Assembly: GCA_937135995.1 (NCBI GenBank)
Contig: CAKZOF010000643.1
Coordinates: forward strand, 1-5,872
Length of the DNA: 5,872 nt
From: an uncultured Pyrinomonas sp.
GTDB lineage: Bacteria > Acidobacteriota > Blastocatellia > Pyrinomonadales > Pyrinomonadaceae
Direction: 5' to 3'
Shown: positions 1 to 5,687 of the stretch, in pieces
How positions within the stretch are numbered: position 1 is the stretch's first letter
How the letters are laid out: every line of letters begins with the position of its first letter
Notes under the pieces: model-generated
Databases searched by the model: none
Told to the model about the DNA's origin: nothing
Seen by the model: the letters and a program-made list of their open reading frames with translations, nothing else
Program-made: the position numbers and the translations under genes

Positions 1-152
1 CCCAAGATCGCGTCGATGATCGCGTGCGTCAACGCATCCGCGTCCGAGTGCCCTTCGGCGCCAAACTCCGCCGCGATGTGGACTCCACCGAGAACGAGCG
101 CGCGTCCTTTCACGAGTCGGTGCATGTCGTGTCCGATGCCGATGCGAAACAT
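1..152 (-). CDS. ispF: 2-C-methyl-D-erythritol 2,4-cyclodiphosphate synthase IspF, N-terminal part (gene runs off the window)
   Basis: IspF is the cytoplasmic MEP-pathway enzyme that cyclises CDP-methylerythritol 2-phosphate to methylerythritol 2,4-cyclodiphosphate, releasing CMP. The 50 visible codons read [13 protein letters not shown] at the start and then [11 protein letters not shown] and THAIIDAIL, the conserved N-terminal third of the family (usual length about 155-160 residues). The metal ligands known from E. coli IspF (D8, H10, H42) correspond to D9, H11 and H43 here. H35-S36 lies in the conserved substrate-contacting HSD motif. The ATG at 152 puts the conserved FRIGIG strand right at the N terminus, which supports this start, although no good Shine-Dalgarno sequence precedes it. 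It lies 65 bases after ispD on the same strand and is probably co-transcribed with it. The C-terminal two thirds lie outside the window. Confidence 0.95.
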   Translation of the reverse strand, partial: MFRIGIGHDMHRLVKGRALVLGGVHIAAEFGAEGHSDADALTHAIIDAIL

Positions 153-217
153 GATTTCGTTTGAACGATGGTTCGAACTTTCACCGCTGCCCGCGCCGCG
201 CGCCTGAACGAGCCGCC

Positions 218-946
218 TCAAGCATACGCCATCGAATCGCTGGCCCGGTCGTTCATCTCTTCTCGAAGCAAAGCTTCCGCGATGCGGAAATCATCCGGCG
301 TGGTGATCTTTATGTTGCGTGCGCTCCCTTCGATGATGCGTACGGCGACACCCAAACGCTCAACCAGCGCGCTGTCGTCAGTCTCCTCCCAACCTTCGGC
401 CATGGCGCGCTCGTATGCGCGTCGCAAAAGATCGTGGCGAAAACACTGCGGCGTCAATGCGCGACGAAGCCCGCTGCGCGGCAGCGTGCGTACGACGCGA
501 CTCTCGCCGTCGACCTCTTTGATCGTGTCGATCACGGGCGCGGCGAGAATGGCGGCTCCCGTTTCGTGCGCCGCGCCGACCACCGAATCGATCTCCGTCG
601 GCAACACCAGCGGGCGCACGCCATCGTGAACGGCGACGATGCTCGCCGCCGTCGCCGATGTCGCCTGCAACCCGCGCCAAACCGATTCCGTGCGCGACGC
701 GCCGCCAGCGACGATGCGCACCACCTTCTTCAACCCATAACTTTCGAGCGAGGCGAAAAAGCGCGCCGTGTCGCTTGCAGGTAGCACCAGCACGACGCGC
801 GCAATCGACGCGCAAGCTTCGAACCGGCGCAGCGTGTGGACGACCACCGGCGCGCCAGCAATTCGGCGGAACTGTTTGTCGCCGCCGGCGCGTCGTCCTT
901 CGCCAGCGGCGACGATGATGGCTGTGTTGACCGCGGTTGGCCTCAA
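218..946 (-). CDS. ispD: 2-C-methyl-D-erythritol 4-phosphate cytidylyltransferase IspD
   Basis: IspD transfers CMP from CTP to methylerythritol 4-phosphate, the third step of the MEP isoprenoid pathway, in the cytoplasm. The 242-residue protein matches the family length (E. coli 236). Visible motifs are the nucleotide-binding [14 protein letters not shown] loop (R19, K24), VHDGVRP (D108), [23 protein letters not shown] (R157), TDD at 189-191 and [11 protein letters not shown] (K213). R19, K24, R157 and K213 correspond to the catalytic or phosphate-binding R20, K27, R157 and K213 of E. coli. The start is inferred to be TTG at 946, because there is no ATG or GTG near the conserved first strand and the only upstream in-frame ATG (1075) would add 43 unrelated residues encoded inside the PIN-TRAM gene. 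The TTG overlaps the PIN-TRAM stop as TTGA, which indicates translational coupling. ispF follows 65 bases downstream. Confidence 0.95.
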   Translation of the reverse strand: MRPTAVNTAIIVAAGEGRRAGGDKQFRRIAGAPVVVHTLRRFEACASIARVVLVLPASDTARFFASLESYGLKKVVRIVAGGASRTESVWRGLQATSATAASIVAVHDGVRPLVLPTEIDSVVGAAHETGAAILAAPVIDTIKEVDGESRVVRTLPRSGLRRALTPQCFRHDLLRRAYERAMAEGWEETDDSALVERLGVAVRIIEGSARNIKITTPDDFRIAEALLREEMNDRASDSMAYA

Positions 947-2061
947 GAGTTTTCGTCGTGCTCCGTGTGACGCGTCGGCGTGATGGCCGATCGCGCATCG
1001 CGTAGCGGGCGTCGCACCGCGCCGTTGGCAGCCCGCAATTCGTTGGTCGCGCCGCTTTCGATCGGCTCCTCGCACAGACGCCCGAAGATCATCTTGCCGG
1101 CGGTTGTCTGCAACACGCTCGTCACCGAGATGTCGGCGTTCTTGCCGATCATCTTGCGCGCGTTGTCAACCACCACCATCGTTCCATCGTCGAGATAGGC
1201 AACCCCTTGATTGTACTCTTTGCCTTCTTTCAAGATGAAGACGCGCATCGCTTCACCCGGCAGGACCACCGGCTTCAACGCGTTCGCTAGCTCGTTGATG
1301 TTGAGCACGGTGACGCCGTGCAACTGGGCCACCTTGTTCAGATTGAAATCGTTGGTCACGATGACAGCCTCGAGCTGCTTGCTCAACTCGATCAACTTCA
1401 AATCGACCTCGCGTATGGCTGGGAAATCCGTATCGACGACCTGCACGTCGAGCTTGCTGTTGCTCTGCAAGCGTTGCAGCATGTCGAGGCCGCGCCGCCC
1501 GCGCTGCCGCTTGGAAGCGTCGGGCGAATCGGCCACCTGTTGCAACTCGCGCAAAACGAACTGCGGGACGACAATGGTGCCGCTTAAAAAGCCCGTTTCG
1601 GCGATGTCGGCGATGCGCCCGTCGATGATCACCGAGGTATCAAGGATCTTGTAATCACGCCGCGCCGCCTTGTCGCTGAAGATGCCGCCCAGCGCCGATA
1701 GATCGAGGTAATCGCCCTTGGCCGCGCCGACCATCAACCCGACGTAGGCCATGAAGAAGGTGAGCGCAAGCGTCAAAAAGGTCTTCGTCTCAGGTGCCAC
1801 CGCCGGCGACTCTTGGTGACTGATCAGCGTGCCGATGAGGTAGGCACCGATGATGCCCATGATCGAACCGACGGCTGCACCGATCAGAGTTTTGAGCGAG
1901 GCGCGCTGCACGCGCATCTCGAAAATGATGATCGCGAGCGCGATCAGACCGGCGATCGCCGCCGAAATCAACCGGTGCCCGAAAAAGGGACGCAAGACGT
2001 ACCCAGCGGCGACGAGAATAGCGCTGAAGATCAACCGAATGATGACAATGTCCGTGCGCAT
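943..2061 (-). CDS. Membrane-anchored PIN-TRAM domain protein (YacL-type)
   Basis: This 372-residue protein has the YacL architecture: about four hydrophobic helices (roughly residues 5-25, 31-48, 58-80 and 93-113), a PIN nuclease-fold domain (about 137-260) and a TRAM domain (about 265-328). PIN acidic residues are visible at D141 (YKILDTSVIIDGRI), E172 (FVLRELQQVAD), D220 (EVDLKLI) and D238 (IVTNDFNLNK). This complete acidic set suggests an active metal-dependent RNase, but no substrate can be read from sequence. The TRAM part (EGKEYNQGVAYLDDGTMVVV) is a putative RNA-binding beta-barrel. The last 40 residues or so are charged and low in conservation signals. The gene sits directly upstream of ispD with a four-base overlap; a yacL-ispD-ispF order is also known from Bacillus and relatives, with no settled explanation. 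The ATG at 2061 lacks a Shine-Dalgarno sequence but lies 8 bases after an extended -10 element. Confidence 0.93.
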   Translation of the reverse strand: MRTDIVIIRLIFSAILVAAGYVLRPFFGHRLISAAIAGLIALAIIIFEMRVQRASLKTLIGAAVGSIMGIIGAYLIGTLISHQESPAVAPETKTFLTLALTFFMAYVGLMVGAAKGDYLDLSALGGIFSDKAARRDYKILDTSVIIDGRIADIAETGFLSGTIVVPQFVLRELQQVADSPDASKRQRGRRGLDMLQRLQSNSKLDVQVVDTDFPAIREVDLKLIELSKQLEAVIVTNDFNLNKVAQLHGVTVLNINELANALKPVVLPGEAMRVFILKEGKEYNQGVAYLDDGTMVVVDNARKMIGKNADISVTSVLQTTAGKMIFGRLCEEPIESGATNELRAANGAVRRPLRDARSAITPTRHTEHDENS

Positions 2062-2069
2062 GACACGTC

Positions 2070-2078
2070 AATATATCA
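2070..2078 (-). promoter_or_regulatory. Extended -10 promoter of the PIN-TRAM/ispD/ispF unit
   Basis: On the minus strand TGA-TATATT (2078 to 2070) matches the extended -10 form TGn-TATAAT, with five of six bases in the hexamer. No -35 hexamer is recognisable 16-18 bases upstream, which extended -10 promoters can do without. Only 8 bases separate the hexamer from the ATG at 2061, so transcription would start within about 0-3 bases of the start codon. The absence of a ribosome binding site there fits a leaderless message. The patch is AT-rich in a GC-rich surround, which adds some support. Inference only; no transcript data. Confidence 0.5.
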
Positions 2079-2199
2079 GATTTCGCGGGCGGCGAGGTAC
2101 GAACAGACAACGAAGAGGCCCTTCCGGCGAACCAAGACGAGACTCGCCGCGGCGCTGCCCCGCACGCACAGACAGACGGTGGCGAACGACTCGGCGAAA

Positions 2200-3249
2200 C
2201 TACCTTTTACGAGCCGCCTTCCCTTTCGCTTCGGCCGCTGCGGTTCCGGTCGAGGTCTCCCGCGCGTTCGTCTTTCGCGCGCCGGCGGGGCTCTTTTCGA
2301 CGGCCTTTTTGCGCGTCGCCCTATCTGGCGCGACGCTGCGTTCCGGCTCAGCCGACAAGCCCTTGAAATAGCGGCGGCACAGGCGAACAAAGGTGCGGCA
2401 GATGGGTGAATCATACCCGTCGCGTAGGCGCGCCAGTCCCAACTCCCAGTTGACACGCTCTGCGCCCTTGATCCACCACGCAACCAGACGACCTTCGGCC
2501 ACCTCTTGCCGCACGGACTGCGAAGGGACGATGCCGACCCCCATCCCCTCTTCGACCATGCGCTTGATCGCCGCCAGCCGACTCAACTCCATCGCCACGT
2601 GCGGACGCACGCCCGCCTGCGCGAAGAATTGATCAATGAGCCGGCGCGTGTTGCCGCCCCGCTCGCCCAAAATCAGACGCTCGCGCGCCAGCGTCGCTGC
2701 ATCGACGACGCGCCGCGTCGCCAGCGGGTGGTCCGGGCGCGCGATGGCAACAAGTTCATCGCGGCTCAGCACTTCCGTTTCGACGCCGCGCGCTTCCACG
2801 GGCAAAGAGACAAAAGCGATGTCCAGTTCGCCCGCCAGTATCTGCTCGACCAACGCGGCGCTCGTCCCCGATTCGACGACGATCTCAGCACGTGGGTGAA
2901 GCGTGCGCAACTCCTGCAAGATCTGCGGCAACGGATCGGAAGCGATCATCGCCGAGGCCGTTCCGATCCGCAGGCGCCCGCTTTCGGCCCCGGCTAACTC
3001 GCGCAACTCGGCCAGAGCCGCATCATGCTCGCGCAGGATGCGCCGGGCGCGTTCCAACAACCGTTCGCCCGCCTCCGTCAACAGGACGCGGCGCGGTGTG
3101 CGCAAAAACAGCCGGACGCCCGTTTCTTGCTCTAATTGCCTGATCTGCATGCTGATGGCCGCTTGCGTGACGTGCACGCGCTCGGCCCCGGCGGTGAATG
3201 TACCCGCTTCGGCAATGGCAACGAAAGCCTTTAGCTGCCTGATCTCCAT
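2200..3249 (-). CDS. LysR-family transcriptional regulator with a long basic C-terminal tail
   Basis: This is a DNA-binding regulator of the LysR family. The N-terminal winged helix-turn-helix (residues 1-60, MEIRQLKAFVAIAEAGTFTA, then HVTQAAISMQIRQLE and RTPRRVLLTEAG) is textbook. A linker helix (about 61-90) is followed by a periplasmic-binding-protein-like effector domain (about 91-295: SGRLRIGTAS, ELDIAFVSLP, GMGVGIVPS). Family members are usually near 300 residues; this one has 349 because of an added tail from about residue 298 that is rich in Ala, Lys and Arg. The ATG at 3249 follows a strong AGGAG (3255-3259) by 5 bases. The gene is divergent from the sugar kinase across 144 bases, the usual arrangement for a LysR protein that controls its neighbour and represses itself. 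The effector cannot be named; a cell-wall sugar or its phosphate is a guess from context. A gap of 138 bases separates it from the PIN-TRAM gene, which has its own promoter. Confidence 0.93.
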   Translation of the reverse strand: MEIRQLKAFVAIAEAGTFTAGAERVHVTQAAISMQIRQLEQETGVRLFLRTPRRVLLTEAGERLLERARRILREHDAALAELRELAGAESGRLRIGTASAMIASDPLPQILQELRTLHPRAEIVVESGTSAALVEQILAGELDIAFVSLPVEARGVETEVLSRDELVAIARPDHPLATRRVVDAATLARERLILGERGGNTRRLIDQFFAQAGVRPHVAMELSRLAAIKRMVEEGMGVGIVPSQSVRQEVAEGRLVAWWIKGAERVNWELGLARLRDGYDSPICRTFVRLCRRYFKGLSAEPERSVAPDRATRKKAVEKSPAGARKTNARETSTGTAAAEAKGKAARKR

Positions 3250-3274
3250 CGTTGCTCCTCCCTCTTCGGATGCG

Positions 3275-3289
3275 GCGCTCTATCAGCGC
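3275..3289 (-). other. Small stem-loop in the lysR leader
   Basis: GCGCT-CTATC-AGCGC is a perfect 5-bp stem with a 5-base loop. It lies between the inferred lysR transcription start (near 3316) and the ribosome binding site. It could be an mRNA hairpin or simply a short DNA dyad. No T-run follows on either strand, so it is not a terminator. Confidence 0.3.
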
Positions 3290-3292
3290 GAG

Positions 3293-3307
3293 TTATCGTT
3301 TAAATAA
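3293..3307. promoter_or_regulatory. Candidate LysR-type operator (TTAT-N7-ATAA)
   Basis: The 15 bases have the form TTAT-N7-ATAA, a perfect 4+4 dyad containing the T-N11-A core (T3294, A3306) of LysR-type boxes. The same architecture as ATAC-N7-GTAT is known for BenM and CatM. Its centre lies about 54 bases upstream of the inferred kinase start site and just inside the inferred lysR transcript. That is a sensible place for activating the kinase and repressing lysR. Assignment to the neighbouring LysR protein is inference. Confidence 0.45.
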
Positions 3308-3317
3308 GAGCTTTTAG

Positions 3318-3347
3318 TTTCCATTATGAAAGAATTCGGGCTAGAAT
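3318..3347 (+). promoter_or_regulatory. Sigma70-type promoter of the kinase gene
   Basis: The -35 is TTTCCA at 3318-3323 (4 of 6 to TTGACA) and the -10 is TAGAAT at 3342-3347 (5 of 6 to TATAAT), with an 18-base spacer. Transcription would start near 3354, giving a leader of about 40 bases before the ATG at 3394, with AAGGAG at 3381-3386. The weak -35 suits an activated promoter. Confidence 0.5.
3318..3347. repeat. Two tandem TTC-N6-GAA dyads
   Basis: TTTC-CATTAT-GAAA (3318-3331) and ATTC-GGGCTA-GAAT (3334-3347) are two perfect inverted repeats of the same TTC-N6-GAA form, spaced exactly 16 bases apart. They cover the -35 and -10 of the kinase promoter and most of the lysR promoter. A protein bound here would be expected to block both. 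Whether they serve the LysR protein or another factor cannot be seen. Confidence 0.4.
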
Positions 3348-3350
3348 CAA
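3323..3350 (-). promoter_or_regulatory. Sigma70-type promoter of lysR, overlapping the kinase promoter
   Basis: On the minus strand the -35 is TTGATT (3350-3345, 4 of 6) and the -10 is CATAAT (3328-3323, 5 of 6), with a 16-base spacer. Its -35 overlaps the kinase -10, and its -10 abuts the kinase -35, so polymerase could occupy only one at a time. The inferred start is near 3316, giving a leader of about 66 bases. Confidence 0.48.
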
Positions 3351-3393
3351 AGCCTCGGTTTCACGCGCGCCGTCCGCCGCAAGGAGAAAACTG

Positions 3394-4449
3394 ATGATCG
3401 GACGTGAAACCGCTTGTGCCGTGAATTCATCCGAGAAGCGAGGGACGGTGTTTCAACGACGTAGTTTTATGCACCCGGAACCCACGTCTCGCCAAGCGGA
3501 GCATGACCGCGAGATCGGGCTTTTTCTCGGCGTCGATGGCGGCGGGACGAAGACTCATGCTGTGATCACCGATGCTGATGGTCGCGTGCTCGGCGAAGGC
3601 ACGGCCGGTCCATCCAACCCTTTGCGCGTCGGCGTGGCGCAGGCGGCGATGGCGATTCGCGAGGCGGTCGAGCGCGCCTGCCGTGCAGCGAGCATCAGCC
3701 GTGCCGACATTCTCGCGGCACAGATCGGTTTGGCTGGCGTGCGTCGCAAGGATCTGCGCGAGCGCGTGCGTGAAAGTTTGGCCGGACTGGGCATCGGTTC
3801 GCTCTACGTCGTCACGGATGCTGACATCGCGCTGTTCGGAGCGGCTGGCGGCGGCCCCGGCGTGGTCATCATCGCTGGCACGGGCTCGATCTGCTGCGGC
3901 AAGAACGCGCGTGGGCGACGCGCATGCACGGGCGGTTGGGGACCGGTCGCCGGCGACGAAGGAAGCGGTTCGTGGATCGCGCGTCGCGCGCTGCAAGCGG
4001 TAGCCAAAGCGACCGATGAACGCGGGCCGCAGACCTCGCTCGTGCAAGCGGCCTATACCTACTTCGGCGGCGAAAACCCGGACGAACTCTCCACGGCGAT
4101 CTACGCGCCGGAGATGACCAACGACCGCATCGCCGGTTTTGCGCGCTATGTCATCGAGGCCGCGCGCGCGGGCGACACGGTGGCTTGCGCCATCATCGCC
4201 GATGCGGGGCGCGAACTCGGCACGGCAGCCATCACCGTCATTCGTCGCCTGCAGATGCAAGCCGAATCCTTTCCGGTCGCCTACGTCGGCGGTGTCTTTG
4301 CCGCAGGCGATCTGATTCTCGTTCCATTGAGTCAACAGATCGCGCGCGTGGCACCGAAAGCTCGTCTGACGCGCCCCGAGATGCCGCCGGCTGTGGCCGC
4401 AGCGCGCATGGCGCGCGAACATATGCAAGCGCTGGCGCTCGCCGGATGA
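3394..4449 (+). CDS. BadF/BadG/BcrA/BcrD-family N-acetylhexosamine kinase (GlcNAc kinase or MurK-like MurNAc/GlcNAc kinase)
   Basis: This is a cytoplasmic ATP-dependent sugar kinase of the actin/Hsp70-like ATPase fold. Visible motifs are phosphate-1 LGVDGGGTKTHAVI (residues 45-58), SNPLRVG (74-80), TDADIALFGA with the likely catalytic Asp (141-150), phosphate-2 IIAGTGS (159-165), the NAGK-type signature GGWGPVAGDEGSGSWIAR (180-197) and the adenosine-site VGGVF (298-302). The GDEGSG signature is typical of N-acetylglucosamine kinases. Within this family, MurK of Clostridium acetobutylicum phosphorylates both GlcNAc and MurNAc and is encoded with murQ. The murQ neighbour here therefore makes a MurK-like role likely but not proven. 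The ATG at 3394 is backed by AAGGAG 7 bases upstream, but it gives an unusual extension of about 40 residues before the first conserved strand. Met26 (3469) is an alternative start without a good ribosome binding site. Confidence 0.88.
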   Translation: MIGRETACAVNSSEKRGTVFQRRSFMHPEPTSRQAEHDREIGLFLGVDGGGTKTHAVITDADGRVLGEGTAGPSNPLRVGVAQAAMAIREAVERACRAASISRADILAAQIGLAGVRRKDLRERVRESLAGLGIGSLYVVTDADIALFGAAGGGPGVVIIAGTGSICCGKNARGRRACTGGWGPVAGDEGSGSWIARRALQAVAKATDERGPQTSLVQAAYTYFGGENPDELSTAIYAPEMTNDRIAGFARYVIEAARAGDTVACAIIADAGRELGTAAITVIRRLQMQAESFPVAYVGGVFAAGDLILVPLSQQIARVAPKARLTRPEMPPAVAAARMAREHMQALALAG

Positions 4450-4705
4450 TCGCTCTTTAGCGCATGCGGTGCCGACCACATCGTCGAGGAGATCGCGCGT
4501 GTTCGGTCCACGTCCAGTTTGTCGGCGCGTCTCGGTCGTCTGTGTGTGCGCAGCGGATTCATCGCGACGCGGAGGCCTCCTGGAAGAGGTTTGACGAAAA
4601 CACACGAGCGCTTCGGCGTTGATCCTACAGAGCTTGGGCGAAACTTCTCCGCCGCGAGCGACGGAGAACTTCGGGACTGAAGCGCGCATCTGACTTACTC
4701 GCAGC
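4450..4705 (+). other. Gap between kinase and murQ; no convincing gene
   Basis: These 256 bases hold no convincing protein gene on either strand. A perfect 10-bp palindrome, GGAGGCCTCC, lies at 4571-4580. A -35-like TTGACG is at 4591-4596 without a matching -10. A strong stem-loop lies at 4639-4673. The length is large for genes that work together, so murQ may have its own promoter or a regulated leader. Confidence 0.6.
4639..4673 (+). other. Long stem-loop in the murQ leader
   Basis: TTCTCCG (4645-4651) pairs perfectly with CGGAGAA (4662-4668). The stem continues outward as CGAA/TTCG (4639-4642 with 4670-4673) past a small internal loop, and inward as CG/CG past one C-A mismatch. That gives 11-13 pairs closed by a short CGAG loop. 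No T-run follows, so it is not a classic intrinsic terminator. It ends 32 bases before the murQ ATG and could be an RNA processing or stability element, an attenuator or a protein-binding site. Confidence 0.5.
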
Positions 4706-5611
4706 ATGACCGAGAACATCCCCGTCACGGAGCAAGAGAACCCGCGCACGACGCGATTAAGCGAACTGCCGACGCTCGAGATCGTCCGTCTGATGAACGA
4801 AGAAGACGCGCGCGTCGCCGAAGCTGTACGGCGCGCGCTGCCCGAGGTCGCGCACGCCATCGACCGCATTGTCGAACGCCTGCAAGCTGGCGGCAGACTC
4901 TTTTACGTCGGCACGGGGACTTCGGGCCGACTCGGCGTGCTCGATGCGGCGGAATGTCCACCGACCTTCGGCGTTCCGCCCGATCTCGTGCAAGGCATCA
5001 TCGCGGGCGGATACGAAGCTCTGTACCGCGCGGTGGAGGCATCGGAAGACGACAAAGCAGCGGGCGCGCGTGACATTCAAGATCGCGGCGTGTCAGAGCG
5101 CGACGCCGTGGTTGGCATCGCCGCCTCGGGTCGCACGCCCTACACCGTCGGGGCTGTGGAACATGCGCGCGCCATCGGCGCCTTCACGGCCGCCGTGACG
5201 TGCGTTCCCGACTCTCCGATCACGAGCGCGGCGGAAGTGCCCATCGTCGCCGTGGTCGGACCTGAAGTGGTCGCTGGCTCGACGCGCCTGAAGGCTGGCA
5301 CCGCGCAGAAGATGATCCTCAACATGATCTCCACCGTGGCGATGATCCGGCTCGGTTACGTCAAAGGCAATCGCATGACCAACCTGCAGCCGCGCAACAC
5401 GAAGCTACGCGCACGCGCCGAACGCATCTTGCGCGCCGAACTCGGTTTCGATGAAGCGCAGGCGCGCGCCGCACTCGAACGGGCCGGCGGCGACTTGCGC
5501 ACCGCGCTCGTGATGTGTAAAACAGGGCGCACGCGCGAAGAGGCCGAGCAAGCTTTACAGACGGTTCAGTGGCGCATTCGCGAAGCGCTGCGCCTGCTCG
5601 GCGCGGTTTGA
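4706..5611 (+). CDS. murQ: N-acetylmuramic acid 6-phosphate etherase MurQ
   Basis: MurQ cleaves the lactyl ether of MurNAc-6-phosphate to give GlcNAc-6-phosphate and D-lactate, the committed step of cytoplasmic cell-wall sugar recycling. The 301 residues match the family length. Motifs are FYVGTGTSGRLGVLDAAECPPTFGV (about 66-90) with E83, IIAGGYEAL and then VEASEDD with E114 (these align with catalytic E83 and E114 of E. coli MurQ), the SIS-domain loop IAASGRTPYTVGA (138-150) and the GckR/MurQ signature GPEVVAGSTRLKAGTAQK (185-202). The C terminus (about 248-300) forms the usual small helical domain. An in-frame TGA shortly upstream leaves the ATG at 4706 as the first possible start. It has no recognisable Shine-Dalgarno sequence, unlike the kinase and lysR genes. 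It lies downstream of the kinase whose product it probably consumes; a clear terminator follows. Confidence 0.96.
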   Translation: MTENIPVTEQENPRTTRLSELPTLEIVRLMNEEDARVAEAVRRALPEVAHAIDRIVERLQAGGRLFYVGTGTSGRLGVLDAAECPPTFGVPPDLVQGIIAGGYEALYRAVEASEDDKAAGARDIQDRGVSERDAVVGIAASGRTPYTVGAVEHARAIGAFTAAVTCVPDSPITSAAEVPIVAVVGPEVVAGSTRLKAGTAQKMILNMISTVAMIRLGYVKGNRMTNLQPRNTKLRARAERILRAELGFDEAQARAALERAGGDLRTALVMCKTGRTREEAEQALQTVQWRIREALRLLGAV

Positions 5612-5630
5612 TCGCCTGGGGCGCGCTGGC

Positions 5631-5661
5631 GGCGCTCTCATGCGAGAGGGAGCCGTCTTTT
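5631..5661 (+). terminator. Intrinsic terminator after murQ
   Basis: GGC (5631-5633) and CTCTC (5635-5639) pair with GAGAG (5644-5648) and GCC (5652-5654) around an ATGC loop, with a small internal loop. GTC and then TTTT (5658-5661) follow. It begins 20 bases after the murQ stop. The T-run is short, so termination may be partial. Confidence 0.6.
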
Positions 5662-5677
5662 CGGTTCACCAACCGAA
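5660..5677. repeat. Perfect 7-bp inverted repeat directly after the terminator
   Basis: TTCGGTT-CACC-AACCGAA is a perfect 7+7 stem with a 4-base loop. It begins inside the T-run of the preceding terminator. It may act as a second stage of the terminator, as an mRNA end cap, or as an operator for the downstream gene. Confidence 0.5.
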
Positions 5678-5687
5678 CGCATGGAAC

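Noticed and set aside
159..178. Inverted repeat GTTTGAAC-GATG-GTTCGAAC upstream of ispF
   Set aside because: On the transcribed (minus) strand the stem has a central C-A mismatch and is AT-weak; no T-run or binding motif supports a function.
161..784. Long plus-strand open frames opposite ispD
   Set aside because: Arg- and Ala-rich shadow frames caused by high GC; the minus strand encodes clear IspD motifs throughout.
218..1075. Longer IspD starting at the in-frame ATG at 1075
   Set aside because: The extra 43 residues lie inside the PIN-TRAM gene, have no IspD similarity, and the protein without them already matches the family length.
2125..2154. GC-rich palindromes (CGCCGCGGCG, and CGGCGA/TCGCCG with a 13-base loop) downstream of lysR
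   Set aside because: Could be a lysR terminator, but the loop is long or absent and there is no T-run on the minus strand; common in GC-rich DNA.
4591..4596. TTGACG as a -35 of a murQ promoter
   Set aside because: No acceptable -10 hexamer occurs at a 16-18 base spacing.
4460..4680. Open frame in the kinase-murQ gap that could encode a short peptide or a gene remnant
   Set aside because: No ribosome binding site and no recognisable family; a short piece (FGVDPTELG) looks protein-like but is too short to support a call.
3427..4869. 480-codon minus-strand open frame covering the kinase and the murQ start
   Set aside because: Low-complexity composition with no family motifs; it is antisense to two clearly recognisable genes.
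5640..5642. ATG as the HAD gene start, closest to murQ
   Set aside because: It lies in the loop of the murQ terminator hairpin and has no ribosome binding site; the 62 extra bases before 5688 and 5730 are mostly hairpin sequence.
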